Assembly (NCBI RefSeq): GCF_000430785.1
Contig: NZ_AUMR01000004.1
Location: 1-64,000 of the forward strand
Length of the DNA stretch: 64,000 nt
Direction: 5' to 3'
From: Ectobacillus panaciterrae DSM 19096
GTDB lineage: Bacteria; Bacillota; Bacilli; Bacillales; Bacillaceae_G
The position numbers and the translations under genes are program-made. Of this stretch, positions 45,248 to 55,942 are shown one piece after another; the first letter of the stretch is position 1, and the number at the start of each line of letters is the position of its first letter. The notes beneath the pieces are model-generated. The model had not been told where the DNA came from and did not search any database. It saw only the letters and a program-made list of their open reading frames with translations.

Positions 45248-47140
45248 CTACGCCCTTTTTTGTTTGGTTGGAAGCAAAGCTTGTATACGCTCCACCACCT
45301 CTTTCGTTGTTAAACCGATTTCGTCCAGGAGCTTATTTATACTTCCATGCTCAATAAATACATCAGGAATGCCCATACGGTCAATTGTAGCGTGATGATA
45401 TCCCTTATCATGAGCAAACTCCAGCACACCGCTTCCGAAGCCGCCTGCCAAACATGCTTCTTCAATCGTTATAATCGGCATATTTTTCCCAAGCAAGTCA
45501 TGCAAATACGTCTCATCCATCGGTTTGATGAAACGAGCGTTCACTACTTTAATAGAAACACCCGATTCCTCAAGAATCCCTGCAGCTTCCATCGCCATTG
45601 GAATCGTTGTGCCAAACGTTAAAATTGCTGCATCTGTTCCTTCACGTAACGTTTCCCATGTTCCAATCGGAATTTTCTTAAGCTCTTGATCCATCGGAAC
45701 GCCAAAGCCATTGCCGCGCGGATAACGAAGCGCAATCGGACCATCATCATACTTAACCGCAGTATAAACCATGTGCTGTCCTTCATTTTCGTCCTTAGGC
45801 ATCATAATAACAAGATTAGGCAAGTGGCGTAAGAAGGCAATATCGAACACACCTTGATGCGTTTCTCCATCCGCACCAACAAGGCCTGCACGATCAATGC
45901 CGAAAAATACATTTAGGTTTTGGCGGCATACGTCATGCACCACTTGATCATATGCACGCTGCAGGAACGTGGAATAAATCGCTAAAAACGGCTTCATCCC
46001 TTGCGTAGCAAGACCGGCTGCCATTGTGGTGGCATGCTGCTCAGCAATCCCCACGTCAAACATACGATCTGGAAATTCTTTTGCAAAATTTTCAAGCTTG
46101 GAGCCGACTGGCATAGCAGGTGTAACGGCCACAATACGAGAATCTGTTTTTGCAAGCTTACGTACCGTTTCGCTCACTACTTTACTCCAGGCAGGCGGTG
46201 TACTTGCCGGCTTTACAAAATTACCAGACTCAATTTTATACGGTCCAGTTCCGTGCCACGTACCGATTACATCACTTTCTGCAGGCTTATAACCTTTTCC
46301 TTTTTTTGTAATAACATGAACAATGACAGGCCCTTTTGTTTTCTTAGCATAATTAAGATTTTCGAAAAGGCTGTTAAAGTCATGACCATCTACCGGTCCT
46401 AGATAAGTAAAGCCAAGCTCTTCAAAAAACACACCGGAAACAAGCATATACTTCAAACTGTCTTTCAGTTTTTCTGCAGTTGCAGCTACCTTGCCGCCGA
46501 CAGCCGGAATTTTTTTCAGAAGATACTCAAGCTCATCTTTGACCCAATGGTACTTTCCAGCTGTGCGCAAACGGCCGAGAACATTATGAAGCGCTCCGAC
46601 ATTTGGCGCGATAGACATTTCATTATCATTCAAAATAACAGTTAAATCTGTTTTCTCATGGCCGATATGATTGAGGGCCTCCAAAGCCATACCGCCTGTT
46701 AGCGCCCCGTCTCCAATAACTGGAACAATATACTCTTTCGTTTTCTTCAAGTCACGGGCAAGCGCCATCCCCATTGCTGCTGATAACGATGTAGAACTAT
46801 GTCCTGTTTCCCATACATCATGCTCACTTTCGCAGCGCTTCGGAAATCCGCATAACCCTTTATACTGGCGCAGTGTACCAAAATCCTTTGCACGCCCCGT
46901 CAAAATTTTATGTACATACGACTGATGACCTACATCCCATAAAAATTTATCCTGCGGACTATTAAAAACTTTATGCAGTGCAATTGTTAATTCTACAACT
47001 CCGAGATTCGGAGCAATATGCCCTCCTGTTGTAGAGAGCTCTTTAATCAAAAATTGACGAATATCCGAACTTAGCTCAACTAACTCCTCGATAGACATGT
47101 CTTTCAAGAAGTTCGGATTTTGAATTTGCGTTAGATCCAC
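45248..47140 (-). CDS. dxs: 1-deoxy-D-xylulose-5-phosphate synthase
   Basis: The first enzyme of the MEP isoprenoid pathway, thiamine-dependent, about 630 residues. GTG 47140 ([15 protein letters not shown]) is chosen because GAGTGG lies 5 nt upstream and the N-terminus matches the B. subtilis protein as I recall it. It has the catalytic His in [12 protein letters not shown], the thiamine site [16 protein letters not shown] to NDNEMSI, and the transketolase domain [15 protein letters not shown]. It neighbours ispA, the prenyl synthase using its pathway product. Confidence 0.97.
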   Translation of the reverse strand: MDLTQIQNPNFLKDMSIEELVELSSDIRQFLIKELSTTGGHIAPNLGVVELTIALHKVFNSPQDKFLWDVGHQSYVHKILTGRAKDFGTLRQYKGLCGFPKRCESEHDVWETGHSSTSLSAAMGMALARDLKKTKEYIVPVIGDGALTGGMALEALNHIGHEKTDLTVILNDNEMSIAPNVGALHNVLGRLRTAGKYHWVKDELEYLLKKIPAVGGKVAATAEKLKDSLKYMLVSGVFFEELGFTYLGPVDGHDFNSLFENLNYAKKTKGPVIVHVITKKGKGYKPAESDVIGTWHGTGPYKIESGNFVKPASTPPAWSKVVSETVRKLAKTDSRIVAVTPAMPVGSKLENFAKEFPDRMFDVGIAEQHATTMAAGLATQGMKPFLAIYSTFLQRAYDQVVHDVCRQNLNVFFGIDRAGLVGADGETHQGVFDIAFLRHLPNLVIMMPKDENEGQHMVYTAVKYDDGPIALRYPRGNGFGVPMDQELKKIPIGTWETLREGTDAAILTFGTTIPMAMEAAGILEESGVSIKVVNARFIKPMDETYLHDLLGKNMPIITIEEACLAGGFGSGVLEFAHDKGYHHATIDRMGIPDVFIEHGSINKLLDEIGLTTKEVVERIQALLPTKQKRA

Positions 47141-47263
47141 AAGGACCACTCACTTTCATTTCATAATCAAGATCATATCACTTGTATTATTATAGAAAAG
47201 ATTTTAGAAAGAAAACAGCACTTCTTTTGCGAGATTCGCATACAGCGCTCTCATCTAGTGCGA

Positions 47264-47300
47264 TATGAAAAAATAGCCGCTAACACAAAGTGATAACGGC
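47264..47300 (-). terminator. Probable terminator downstream of ispA
   Basis: GCCGTTATCAC, TTT, GTGTTAGCGGC with two mismatches, followed by TATTTTTTC on the minus strand. It sits in the 287-bp ispA-dxs gap, which shows no gene. Confidence 0.55.
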
Positions 47301-47427
47301 GACCATTTCTATATAGTTTTACCGATTACTTATAGAAGAAAAACCTTTGTGTCTCATTTATATCATAAAATGAAAAATTGCTCAACAAAAGTCCATTGCA
47401 GCGTCACAGTATAAGAAGTGTAAACCA

Positions 47428-48315
47428 TTAGTTATTGCGAGTTGCTACTACATCACAAATTTCCAGCAAATATTCATCTGCCAATCCAAGAGAAGCTGCA
47501 GCATCCTTCGCTTTTGCAGCCGTTTCTTGTAAAATTTGCTTCGCCTCTTCCATCGTGAAGAGAGTAGTATACGTACTTTTTTTATTTTCTGCATCACTTC
47601 CGACCGGCTTCCCGATCTCCTCTTCCGTTCCTTCCACATCCAATATATCATCGCGAATTTGAAAAGCAAGACCAAGGTTTTGCGCAAATATCAACAGCTT
47701 TTCAATCTGTTCATGAGAAGCGTTTGCCAAAATAGCTCCGGCTAGTACAGAAAACTCTAACAGTCGGCCTGTTTTGTTTTTATGAACATATTCAAGCTGC
47801 CCAAGCGTCAGCATCTTCCCCTCCGCTTCCATGTCTGCGACTTGTCCAGCCACCATCCCCTCCGGACCGGCAGCCTTAGCCAATTCCGCGATAAGCCGCA
47901 AATTCATCGCAGGAGTGACGTCAGGGTGATCGTTTGATGCTATAACTTGGAACGCATACGTAAGCAATCCGTCTCCAGCGAGTACCGCCATTGCTTCTCC
48001 AAACACTTTATGATTTGTCGGTTTCCCTCTTCGCAAGTCATCGTCATCCATGCAAGGCAAGTCATCATGAATAAGGGAATATGTATGAATCATTTCCAGT
48101 GCACATGCCGCCGGCGCGCCAAGTTCCTTCTTTTTGCCGAACGCATGAAGCGTAGCGAACAGCAAAAGAGGGCGAATCCGTTTCCCGCCTGCTTCTAACG
48201 AGTATATCATGGCATCTTTTAAAACAGACGGTGCTTCTAATCGACTTACGTACGCAACTGTTCGTTCATCAATGAAAGCTTTGCTTTCTTTTGCAAAAGC
48301 ATTGAATGTTATCAT
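47428..48315 (-). CDS. ispA: Farnesyl diphosphate synthase
   Basis: A 295-residue trans-prenyltransferase that builds geranyl and farnesyl diphosphate. The first Asp-rich motif is [15 protein letters not shown] and the second is [19 protein letters not shown] and [13 protein letters not shown] are the usual substrate-binding segments. It starts in a 4-nt overlap with xseB. Confidence 0.96.
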   Translation of the reverse strand: MITFNAFAKESKAFIDERTVAYVSRLEAPSVLKDAMIYSLEAGGKRIRPLLLFATLHAFGKKKELGAPAACALEMIHTYSLIHDDLPCMDDDDLRRGKPTNHKVFGEAMAVLAGDGLLTYAFQVIASNDHPDVTPAMNLRLIAELAKAAGPEGMVAGQVADMEAEGKMLTLGQLEYVHKNKTGRLLEFSVLAGAILANASHEQIEKLLIFAQNLGLAFQIRDDILDVEGTEEEIGKPVGSDAENKKSTYTTLFTMEEAKQILQETAAKAKDAAASLGLADEYLLEICDVVATRNN

Positions 48316-48545
48316 GCTTCTTCTCCTCCGACATGAAACGGCCGAAGTTCTCCATTATCGCTTAAAATGACCGTCATCTGTTCTTCTACGCTCTTGAGCT
48401 TATCATCGCAAAGCTTAGATAATTCCATTCCTTGTTTAAAATAAGAAATTGCTTCTTCGAGCGGAACATCTCCTTGCTCGAGCTTTAACACAATTTGTTC
48501 AAGCTCTGCAATCGCCTCTTCAAAGCTTAGCTTTTTCGGTTCCAT
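48312..48545 (-). CDS. xseB: Exodeoxyribonuclease VII small subunit
   Basis: 77 residues with the family core [36 protein letters not shown]. It is a coiled coil that binds the large subunit. It overlaps xseA by 26 nt and ispA by 4 nt, so all three are tightly coupled. Confidence 0.95.
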   Translation of the reverse strand: MEPKKLSFEEAIAELEQIVLKLEQGDVPLEEAISYFKQGMELSKLCDDKLKSVEEQMTVILSDNGELRPFHVGGEEA

Positions 48546-49893
48546 CGCCTATTTCACGCTCCTCAATTCCCCATACATTACAATCCAGTACACCGTCCTG
48601 CAACTGAACGGCAATTGCATCTCCCGGCTGCAGCTGCTTGACGCTTTTGACAATATGTTTTTCATTATCATAAGCAACGCTATAGCCTCGCATCATGATT
48701 CGGAGCGGGCTGAGCGCTTCCAGCTTTTCTACCGCTCTTGTAAAAGCATATTCACTTTGGCGCAGTGAATTTTTCATTTCCCTCTCAAGCTGCTTGCGAA
48801 GTGTAACAGAAATCTCCTTAGCCCTTGCTATCTTTTGAGCAGGATGATGCTTTTGCACACTTAAAGCAAGCTGCTCCACGCGATGCGATTTCCTCTCTAT
48901 ATACCGCTCTTTTGCTTGCATAAGCTGTTCGAGCAATCGATCTAACTGCTCTTCCTTTTGCACATAGAGCTGTTTTGGATAACGAAACGCATATGCAGTT
49001 TGCAGTGCCTGCAAACGCTCCTTTTTCCCCTGAATCGCTTCTCGCATAACCCGCTGCAAACGAAGAGTTCGCTGTGCTATTTTTTCTTCCAGCTCCAAAA
49101 TACTGGGAACAGCCAATTCAGCAGCTGCAGTAGGAGTAGGCGCTCGTAAGTCCGCTACAAAATCTGCAATAGTAAAATCCGTTTCATGACCTACTGCTGA
49201 AATAACCGGAACATTACTCGCAAAGATGGCGCGCGCCACACTTTCTTCGTTAAACGCCCACAATTCTTCAATAGAGCCGCCGCCCCGGCCGACAATCAGA
49301 ACATCGGCCGTTTTCATATCATTTGCTTGTTGAATGGCACGCACAATGGAAGAAGCAGCAAACTCTCCCTGTACAAGAGCTGGAAACACAATGACATTCG
49401 CAGTCGGATAGCGGCGCTTGATGGTTGTAAGGATGTCACGAACAGCCGCTCCCGTTGGAGAAGTAATCACTGCAATTGTACTTGGGTACGGCGGAATTGT
49501 CTTTTTATAAGCTTGTGAAAAAAGGCCTTCCTGTTCAAGACGGGCTTTTAATTGCTCATACGCCAAATAAAGGTTGCCCACTCCATCCGCTTGCATTTCT
49601 TGGACATAAATTTGATAACTGCCTCCCGCTTCATATACGGAGATCTGTCCTCTCACAAGCACTTTCATTCCATCCTCAGGACGGAAAGCAATATTCCGAT
49701 TAGCTCCCGCAAACATTACTGCCGAAATTCTTGCTTGCTCGTCCTTTAATGTAAAATACATATGTCCGCGGCTATGATATTTAAAGTTAGAGATTTCCCC
49801 CTTAAGCCAAACATTTTGCAGATGAGGGTCTCGGTCCATTTTCACTTTAATATAACGAGTCAGTGCCGATACAGTTAAATATTGTTTTTCCAT
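48520..49893 (-). CDS. xseA: Exodeoxyribonuclease VII large subunit
   Basis: About 457 residues. An N-terminal OB-fold ([40 protein letters not shown]) precedes the catalytic domain with [16 protein letters not shown] and [21 protein letters not shown] long coiled coil follows at about 260-380. ATG 49893 is chosen because the earlier ATG has no ribosome site. It degrades single-stranded DNA in repair. Confidence 0.95.
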   Translation of the reverse strand: MEKQYLTVSALTRYIKVKMDRDPHLQNVWLKGEISNFKYHSRGHMYFTLKDEQARISAVMFAGANRNIAFRPEDGMKVLVRGQISVYEAGGSYQIYVQEMQADGVGNLYLAYEQLKARLEQEGLFSQAYKKTIPPYPSTIAVITSPTGAAVRDILTTIKRRYPTANVIVFPALVQGEFAASSIVRAIQQANDMKTADVLIVGRGGGSIEELWAFNEESVARAIFASNVPVISAVGHETDFTIADFVADLRAPTPTAAAELAVPSILELEEKIAQRTLRLQRVMREAIQGKKERLQALQTAYAFRYPKQLYVQKEEQLDRLLEQLMQAKERYIERKSHRVEQLALSVQKHHPAQKIARAKEISVTLRKQLEREMKNSLRQSEYAFTRAVEKLEALSPLRIMMRGYSVAYDNEKHIVKSVKQLQPGDAIAVQLQDGVLDCNVWGIEEREIGDGTEKAKL

Positions 49894-49918
49894 CTCTCTC
49901 GCCTTTGCTTCATGCAAG

Positions 49919-50767
49919 TTATTTTGTACATTCTGCAGACAGCACTGTGTTGTGAAGAAGCATTGTGATTGTCATCGGACCTACCCCTTTTGGAACAGGT
50001 GTAATATAGCCAGCTGTTTGCTGTACGTCATCAAAGTCTACATCTCCGCAAAGCTTGCCTGTTTCCAAACGATTTACTCCAACGTCAATAACAACAGCAC
50101 CCTCTTTTACGTAGTCTGCTGTCACAAACTTTGGTCTTCCCACAGCTACAACTAAAATGTCGGCAAGCTTGGCAACTTCTTTCAGATTATTCGTTTTAGA
50201 ATGACAATATGTAACCGTTGCATTTTCATTTAAAAATAGTTGACCTACCGGCTTTCCAACGATGTTGCTGCGCCCGATAACAACGACGTGTTTGCCGCTC
50301 ATCTCAATTTGCATTTCCTTTACAAGCTCAATAATGCCATGAGGTGTACATGGAAGGAATGTATCCTGCCCTATCATCATACGACCGATGCTAATCGGAT
50401 GAAATCCATCTACATCTTTTTCAGGAGAAATTTTTTCAATTACAGCTTCCTCATTAATATGCTTCGGTAAAGGCAGCTGTACAAGAAGACCGTGAATCTT
50501 TTCATCATGATTTACGCGGTCAATTTCCTGGAGCAATTCTTCTTCTGTAATAGTTTCTGGCATTTCAATCAATTCAAAGTAAATACCAGCTTCCTCACTT
50601 GCCTTTCCCTTTCCGGTTACATAAGAACGAGATGCAGGATTATTCCCTACTAAAATTACAGCCAGCCCAGGTGTAATCCCTTGCTGTTTCAGCTCTTCTA
50701 CTTTCTCTTTAATTTGCTTGCGTTTTTTCTCTGCGATTTCCAATCCTTTAATAAGTTCTGCTGTCAT
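49919..50767 (-). CDS. folD: FolD, methylenetetrahydrofolate dehydrogenase/cyclohydrolase
   Basis: A 282-residue bifunctional one-carbon enzyme. The catalytic Tyr and Lys lie in [14 protein letters not shown] (usually SYVxxKxKA). The signature [16 protein letters not shown] appears as [16 protein letters not shown], with Lys for the first Gly. The NADP site is [18 protein letters not shown] 50767 is 8 nt after AGGAGG. It lies between nusB and xseA. Confidence 0.95.
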   Translation of the reverse strand: MTAELIKGLEIAEKKRKQIKEKVEELKQQGITPGLAVILVGNNPASRSYVTGKGKASEEAGIYFELIEMPETITEEELLQEIDRVNHDEKIHGLLVQLPLPKHINEEAVIEKISPEKDVDGFHPISIGRMMIGQDTFLPCTPHGIIELVKEMQIEMSGKHVVVIGRSNIVGKPVGQLFLNENATVTYCHSKTNNLKEVAKLADILVVAVGRPKFVTADYVKEGAVVIDVGVNRLETGKLCGDVDFDDVQQTAGYITPVPKGVGPMTITMLLHNTVLSAECTK

Positions 50768-50788
50768 GTTCAATTCCTCCTATAAATG

Positions 50789-51181
50789 TTATATCGTTTC
50801 TTTTACTTTTGATAATACACCATTAATAAAACGACGGGATTCTTCATCACCAAATACCTTTGCAACTTCAATAGCCTCGTTAATAGACACACTGTCAGGG
50901 ATATCATTCATATACTTCATTTCATATACTGCCACACGCAAAATATTGCGGTCCACTGTTCCCACCCGGTCAAGCTTCCAATTTTCGAGATTTGCGCCGA
51001 TAAGCTGATCGATTTCTTCCTTATGCTCCGTACAGCCTGTAACAAGGAGCTCTAAAAATTCGCTGCTCTCTTCTGTCTCCTCTAATGTATTTTCTATTGC
51101 TGTTTTCGGATCTAATTCGCTTGCAATATCCATTTGATACAGGGCCTGCATCGCTCTTTCTCTAGCCGTCCTACGCTTCAT
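50789..51181 (-). CDS. nusB: Transcription antitermination factor NusB
   Basis: 130 residues, all-helical RNA-binding fold. The N-terminus [19 protein letters not shown] and the C-terminal [19 protein letters not shown] and FINGVLSKV are diagnostic. It binds boxA RNA with NusE in rRNA transcription. It starts the nusB-folD-xseA-xseB-ispA group. Upstream 51182-51468 holds a CCGTAC/GTACGG hairpin near 51361 and promoter-like DNA only. Confidence 0.95.
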   Translation of the reverse strand: MKRRTARERAMQALYQMDIASELDPKTAIENTLEETEESSEFLELLVTGCTEHKEEIDQLIGANLENWKLDRVGTVDRNILRVAVYEMKYMNDIPDSVSINEAIEVAKVFGDEESRRFINGVLSKVKETI

Positions 51182-51468
51182 CGTAACTCTCCTTTTACTT
51201 TTATGCTTATGTTTTGTTATAGTACCCTAATTTATAAGGCGTTGTACAGCTTATCGTATGAAGTATAGTGGTTTATACAATACCATGATAATACCATACT
51301 TCCTTGTTTTATACACTTCTTCTTACAGAAAAACGCGCAAAAAGTTAACTTACCATCTACTCCGTACGGGTAATGTACGGATTTTCCATATATTTTAGAA
51401 CTACGCATACACCTTCTTTTGTTTTTGGATACTATAACTGTTTATAATCTTACTGCGGAGGAAGAAAA

Positions 51469-51981
51469 ATGGAGTTTTGCATTCTTACGAAAGAGGAAAT
51501 ACATGACTTTTGGGAGCTTCGTTTGCACGGTCTTAGAGAGCACCCCGAGCTGTTTAGCGCCAGCTACGAGGAATTCGTCCGCCGTCCGATCGGAGAGGTA
51601 ATGGAGAGCTTTCCTGAAGAAAACAATCATTTTGTATTAGGTGCATTTATGAATGAGCAGCTCGTTGGGATTGCCGGGTTTCGTCAAGAAAAAGGCGAGA
51701 AAATAAGGCATAAAGGTACAATTTGGGGCGTGTACGTTAATCCTGACAGTCAAGGCGGCGGGATCGGAAAGCAATTAATCAGCGCATTGCTGGAAACCAT
51801 TAAGCAGCAGCTTCCAGAGTTGGAGCAAATTCATCTTATGGTTGGCTCTCACAACGATAAAGCTAAAAAGCTGTATGAATCATTCGGATTTCGAACATAC
51901 GGCACAGAAAAACAATCTTTAAAGATTAACGAGACTCAATATATTGATGAAGACCATATGGTTCTCATATTTAAGAAATAA
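51469..51981 (+). CDS. GNAT family N-acetyltransferase
   Basis: 170 residues with the acetyl-CoA motif VYVNPDSQGGGIGKQLISAL (about residues 91-110) and the C-terminal NDKAKKLYESFGFRTYGTE. GGAGG is 8 nt before the ATG; a -10 TATAAT lies near 51436. The acceptor substrate is unknown. It lies on the plus strand inside the otherwise conserved yqhY-nusB minus-strand series and is followed by repeat B2, so it was probably inserted. Confidence 0.9.
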   Translation: MEFCILTKEEIHDFWELRLHGLREHPELFSASYEEFVRRPIGEVMESFPEENNHFVLGAFMNEQLVGIAGFRQEKGEKIRHKGTIWGVYVNPDSQGGGIGKQLISALLETIKQQLPELEQIHLMVGSHNDKAKKLYESFGFRTYGTEKQSLKINETQYIDEDHMVLIFKK

Positions 51982-52000
51982 GCTGCCGCGGAATAAGAAA

Positions 52001-52193
52001 AACCGAGCACGGCAAACCCCGTGCTCAGTCCTTTTTTAGATGGGCATAGTGCGCCTGCTGCGTGTAGTAACAGGCAACTTTTAGCTGTCCTCCCTATGTT
52101 TGTAACGAAACATACAGATTGATTCGTTTGTCGTATACTGCGAGCAGCATAGCTTGTAAACAAAGGAACTTGTTGCGGAAGTTTATAAATTCT
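52001..52193 (+). repeat. Interspersed repeat B, copy 2 (uninterrupted)
   Basis: About 193 bp. It starts with GAGCACGG/CCGTGCTC, an 8-bp stem with T-runs on both sides that acts as terminator for the GNAT gene and probably yqhY. It goes on GATGGGCATAGTGCGCC, GCGTGTAGTAACAGGCAA, then GTATACTGCGAGCAGC and TTTATAAATTCT. The same blocks in order flank repeat A2 at 24364-24745. Confidence 0.55.
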
Positions 52194-52203
52194 TACCTTT
52201 TTA

Positions 52204-52596
52204 TTAAATGGATTCTAATTCTGTTTTTGGCGCCTCAAACGTCACACCCACTACATGTACATTGATTTCTTTCAGCTCAAGACCAGTCATTGTCAGCAGT
52301 GCCTGACGAATGTTATCTTGAATCTTTTGCGCAACAGTCGGAATTGATACGCCAAAGTACATTAATACGTACACATCAACAAGAATACCCTCGTTTGTTA
52401 ATTCTACCTTTACGCCTTTGCCATGGTTTTTCTTACCGAGTTTTTCCACTACTCCTGTTGCAAAGCTGCCGCGCATTGCAGCTACACCTTCTACCTCTGT
52501 AGAAGCGATCCCCGCAATAACCTCAATAACCTCTGGCGCAATCTCCACTTTTCCAAGTGTTGTTTCTTGTCCCATATCCAGCATATTCTCAGCCAT
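52204..52596 (-). CDS. yqhY: Asp23/Gls24 family protein YqhY
   Basis: 130 residues from ATG 52596 (AAGGAGG 8 nt upstream). The family core is IAPEVIEVIAGIASTEVEGV and VYVLMYFGVSIPTVAQKIQD. It is encoded directly after accB-accC; in B. subtilis YqhY loss disturbs acetyl-CoA carboxylase control, so a regulatory role in fatty acid synthesis is likely. Confidence 0.93.
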   Translation of the reverse strand: MAENMLDMGQETTLGKVEIAPEVIEVIAGIASTEVEGVAAMRGSFATGVVEKLGKKNHGKGVKVELTNEGILVDVYVLMYFGVSIPTVAQKIQDNIRQALLTMTGLELKEINVHVVGVTFEAPKTELESI

Positions 52597-52618
52597 ATGC
52601 AAAACCTCCTTGTCTTGA

Positions 52619-53971
52619 TTATTGCGTTATAAGCTCATGCTGTTCAAGAAATTTCGTATTGAATTCGCCTTTCACAAAATCCGGATGATCGAGCAGCTGC
52701 AAATGGAACGGAATTGTTGTATGTACACCGTCGACTACAAACTCACTTAATGCCCGTTTCATTCTTGCAATAGCTTCGTCTCTTGTTTTTCCATACGTAA
52801 TAAGCTTCGCCACCATAGAATCATAATACGGCGGTATCGAGTATCCAGGATAAACAGCAGAGTCTACACGCACGCCGTATCCTCCCGGCGGCAAGTACAT
52901 CTGTACTTTTCCTGGAGACGGCATAAAGTTTTTGGCAGGGTTTTCCGCGTTGATACGGCATTCAATTGCCCAGCCTTGAAATTGCACTTCATCTTGGGTA
53001 AGCGATAGCTTTTCTCCAGATGCTACACGGATTTGCTCTTTAATTAAGTCAACGCCCGTTACCATTTCAGTAACAGGGTGCTCTACTTGAATTCTTGTAT
53101 TCATTTCCATGAAATAGAACTTTTTCTGTTTATGCTCGTAAATGAATTCAACTGTGCCTGCTCCTGTATAATTTACTGCTTGTGCCGCCTTTACAGCAGC
53201 GTCCCCCATTTGCCGACGAATTTCAGAATCAAGAACCGGCGAAGGCGTTTCTTCGAGCAGCTTTTGCAGACGGCGCTGAATCGTACAATCACGTTCTCCC
53301 AAATGAATGACATTCCCATGTGTATCTGCCATCACTTGAATTTCTACGTGGCGGAAATCCTCGATATATTTTTCAATATATACGCCCGGGTTTCCGAAAG
53401 CTGTACTTGCTTCTTGCTGAGTAATTTGGATGCCTTTAATAAGCTCCTGCTCGCTGCGGGCCACACGAATTCCTTTTCCGCCGCCCCCGGCCGTTGCTTT
53501 AATAATAACCGGATAGCCCATTTCCGCTGCGAGTTCAACCGCTTCCTCGGTACTCTTAATAATCCCCTTCGATCCCGGAACGATAGGAACCCCTGCTTGC
53601 TTCATTGTATCACGCGCCACGTCTTTTGTACCCATTTTGGAAATAGCTTGCGGACTCGGACCGATAAAAATTAAATTACACTCTTCGCAAAGCTCTGCAA
53701 AATCAGCGTTCTCTGCTAAAAACCCGTACCCGGGATGGATAGCGTGACAGCCCGTAAGCTTCGCTACACTAATAATATTCGTCAAGTTCAAATAGCTTTC
53801 CTTTGAAGAAGTGGGTCCGACACAATACGCTTCATCTGCAAGCTGCACATGGAGCGCTTCTTTATCAGCTTCAGAATATATAGCAACCGTTTCAATATTC
53901 ATTTCCTTGCAGGCCCGAATAATTCGCACTGCAATTTCGCCACGGTTTGCAATCAATACTTTTTTTATCAT
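52619..53971 (-). CDS. accC: Acetyl-CoA carboxylase, biotin carboxylase subunit
   Basis: A 450-residue ATP-grasp enzyme that carboxylates biotin on AccB. It has [20 protein letters not shown] at the N-terminus, ATP loop [28 protein letters not shown] and the active-site [14 protein letters not shown]. It is coupled to accB upstream and yqhY downstream. It catalyses the first step of fatty acid synthesis with AccA and AccD from elsewhere. Confidence 0.97.
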   Translation of the reverse strand: MIKKVLIANRGEIAVRIIRACKEMNIETVAIYSEADKEALHVQLADEAYCVGPTSSKESYLNLTNIISVAKLTGCHAIHPGYGFLAENADFAELCEECNLIFIGPSPQAISKMGTKDVARDTMKQAGVPIVPGSKGIIKSTEEAVELAAEMGYPVIIKATAGGGGKGIRVARSEQELIKGIQITQQEASTAFGNPGVYIEKYIEDFRHVEIQVMADTHGNVIHLGERDCTIQRRLQKLLEETPSPVLDSEIRRQMGDAAVKAAQAVNYTGAGTVEFIYEHKQKKFYFMEMNTRIQVEHPVTEMVTGVDLIKEQIRVASGEKLSLTQDEVQFQGWAIECRINAENPAKNFMPSPGKVQMYLPPGGYGVRVDSAVYPGYSIPPYYDSMVAKLITYGKTRDEAIARMKRALSEFVVDGVHTTIPFHLQLLDHPDFVKGEFNTKFLEQHELITQ

Positions 53972-54014
53972 ACGACAAAACTCCTTCTTACGCTTTTATA
54001 GATCCGGCAACATT

Positions 54015-54500
54015 TTATCGCACAAGAAATAACGGTTGTCCGTACTCTACAAGCTGTCCATCCTTAACTAATACTTCTACTATTTCACCGTTTACTTCTG
54101 CTTCAATCTCATTAAACAGCTTCATAGCTTCTACAATACAGACGACTGTATTTTCATTGATACGATCCCCTGCATTTACATAAGGAGCTGCATCCGGGGA
54201 CGGGGAAGCATAGAAAGTTCCGACCATAGGAGATGTGATTTTATGTAGTGTTTCATCTTCTGCTTTCTTCGGCGCTTCCTTCACAGCTTCTACCGGAGCA
54301 GGAGCTGACACTGGTTCTGCCACAGCTGCTGCTTTTCCTTCCAGTACCGCTGCGCGCGGCTGCGCTGCTTCATACGTTACCACTGTATTGGCCTGTTTTT
54401 TCATCTTGATTGTAGCGCCTTCGGTTGCATACTCGAATTCGTCAATATTTGAGTTGTCTATTAGCTTAATCAATTCGCGCACTTCTTGAATCTTAAACAT
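54015..54500 (-). CDS. accB: Acetyl-CoA carboxylase biotin carboxyl carrier protein
   Basis: 161 residues. A helical N-terminus ([20 protein letters not shown]), an Ala/Pro/Glu-rich linker (about residues 40-85) and the biotinyl domain with [18 protein letters not shown] and the biotinylated Lys in [13 protein letters not shown]. It is the first gene of accB-accC-yqhY. Confidence 0.97.
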   Translation of the reverse strand: MFKIQEVRELIKLIDNSNIDEFEYATEGATIKMKKQANTVVTYEAAQPRAAVLEGKAAAVAEPVSAPAPVEAVKEAPKKAEDETLHKITSPMVGTFYASPSPDAAPYVNAGDRINENTVVCIVEAMKLFNEIEAEVNGEIVEVLVKDGQLVEYGQPLFLVR

Positions 54501-54894
54501 ATACGATCCACTCCCATATACTTGTTTACATATTCATCTTACGATAAAAATTTTAAAAATTCCAATTATTTTCGCGTCCTCACTATATTCATATAAACGA
54601 ATAGCAATTCAGCTGGCAATCAAATAATCCTTTATTAGGCTTATCCTTATCACCTAGTAATAATATCAACTGTTATGCAAAATTGGCAAGACCGCTTCAT
54701 AGGAAATTTTATCATATTGCGCATTCATACAGTATCAGATGACATATTTGTATATTATTTACAAATTATTCCTAAATTATTAACAATCTCTTTATAGACT
54801 CTCAACATCCAATTATTATAGTTTTCATGCAGTAATATACAAGTGAATAAAAAAACCGTTTGGTATGAAAGAATTTCTCAGCTTAATTATAAAC
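54501..54894 (-). promoter_or_regulatory. Leader and promoter region of accB-accC
   Basis: An AT-rich, gene-free stretch of about 390 bp. A candidate SigA promoter on the minus strand has -35 TTGCCA and -10 TATTAT with an 18-bp spacer near 54665-54695, leaving a leader of about 150 nt. A 22-bp end piece of repeat A lies at 54836-54858. Confidence 0.35.
54836..54858 (-). repeat. End fragment of repeat A
   Basis: TATACAAGTGAATAAAAAAA followed by CCG is the reverse complement of the common 3' end of copies A1 and A2, with one extra A. The rest of the element is absent. Confidence 0.6.
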
Positions 54895-54931
54895 AAAAGG
54901 GTTTGTTCAATTTAAAGAACAAACCCTTTTT
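54895..54931 (-). terminator. Terminator of citR
   Basis: AAAAGGGTTTGTTC and GAACAAACCCTTTT form a 14-bp perfect stem with T-runs on both sides, just after the citR stop. Confidence 0.92.
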
Positions 54932-54943
54932 CATGCCAGACAG

Positions 54944-55825
54944 TCACGATAATCTGAACTGAGAAATAAACTCCAAAAATGCATTCCCCGCTGAACGCTG
55001 ATGCTTTGCAACAGCATACGTCCGCGCTGTCGGCAGCACGATATCTTTGCAGTGCACTTCTAATAATCTACCCTCAAGAAGCTCTCGCCTCACTGTTGTT
55101 TCAGGCAAAAAAGAAATGCCGAACCCTTCTTCAATAAAACGTTTCGTAACATGCACTTGAGACACAACCATGGTCCGGACATTCTTGTATTGACGCTTTA
55201 CTTGCCCCAATAGATTATCCCAATATTCAGGATGATTATGAGTTAAAATAATATACTGCTGCAATACATCCTCTAATTCAAGCGGAGGAGCAGATTCACT
55301 GTCTCGCCCGTCATGGGGAGATACCAGAATAACTTTGTCCTCAGCCAATACGGTGCACGCCAATTCTTGATGATTCACATGCATGCGGGAAAAACCGATA
55401 TGCACCTCATCGTTCAATACTGCTGAAGCTATGTCCTTTGACTCTAAAACCTGCACATTCACTTCCACTTCAGGAAAGGCTTCGACATACCGTGCTAACA
55501 GAAATGGTATGATAGATGCCGCAATTAGAGGAGACACCGCTATATCCAAGCGTTTTCTATATCCTTGGATATAGCTCTGCAGCTCTTGTACTCCCGCTTC
55601 GTGAACGCGCATCAGCTCTTTTGCATGTGATAAAAACAGCCTTCCTTCTTCTGTTAATTTCACTTTTCTTCCTGTTCGATCAAACAACCGGCATCCCAAG
55701 TGCTCTTCTAGCAATTTAATATGAACCGTTACAGTCGGCTGAGAAATATAAAGTTCGTTCGAGGTTTGCCGAAAGTTTTCGGTTCGGGCTGCGCTTACGA
55801 AAGTTTCAAGCCATTTCAGCTCCAT
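54944..55825 (-). CDS. citR: LysR family regulator, probable CitR
   Basis: 293 residues. The N-terminal winged helix is MELKWLETFVSAARTENFRQ followed by TSNELYISQPTVTVHIKLLE. The effector-binding domain starts near RKRLDIAVSPLIAASIIPFL. It is divergently paired with a citrate synthase gene, the arrangement of B. subtilis citR-citA, in which CitR represses citA. Identity rests on that pairing and family, since LysR regulators are alike. Confidence 0.75.
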   Translation of the reverse strand: MELKWLETFVSAARTENFRQTSNELYISQPTVTVHIKLLEEHLGCRLFDRTGRKVKLTEEGRLFLSHAKELMRVHEAGVQELQSYIQGYRKRLDIAVSPLIAASIIPFLLARYVEAFPEVEVNVQVLESKDIASAVLNDEVHIGFSRMHVNHQELACTVLAEDKVILVSPHDGRDSESAPPLELEDVLQQYIILTHNHPEYWDNLLGQVKRQYKNVRTMVVSQVHVTKRFIEEGFGISFLPETTVRRELLEGRLLEVHCKDIVLPTARTYAVAKHQRSAGNAFLEFISQFRLS

Positions 55826-55942
55826 TGCACGCCTCCTAACTGATTAAAATTATTGATCAAAATCATAAAAAATATTCAATATATTATATCAATTATATTA
55901 CATATAATGAAAGTAATTTCATCAAAGGGAGAATATGAAAAA
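55826..55942. promoter_or_regulatory. Divergent citR-citA control region
   Basis: A 117-bp, very AT-rich gap. TGATTTTGATCAATAATTTT and the following AATCA (minus strand, about 55841-55866) form a loose dyad of the T-N11-A type bound by LysR proteins. TATAAT near 55903 may be the citA -10. Confidence 0.4.

Noticed and set aside
47141-47427. Small RNA or extra gene in the ispA-dxs gap
   Set aside because: Only a terminator-like hairpin is visible; no frame or further structure.
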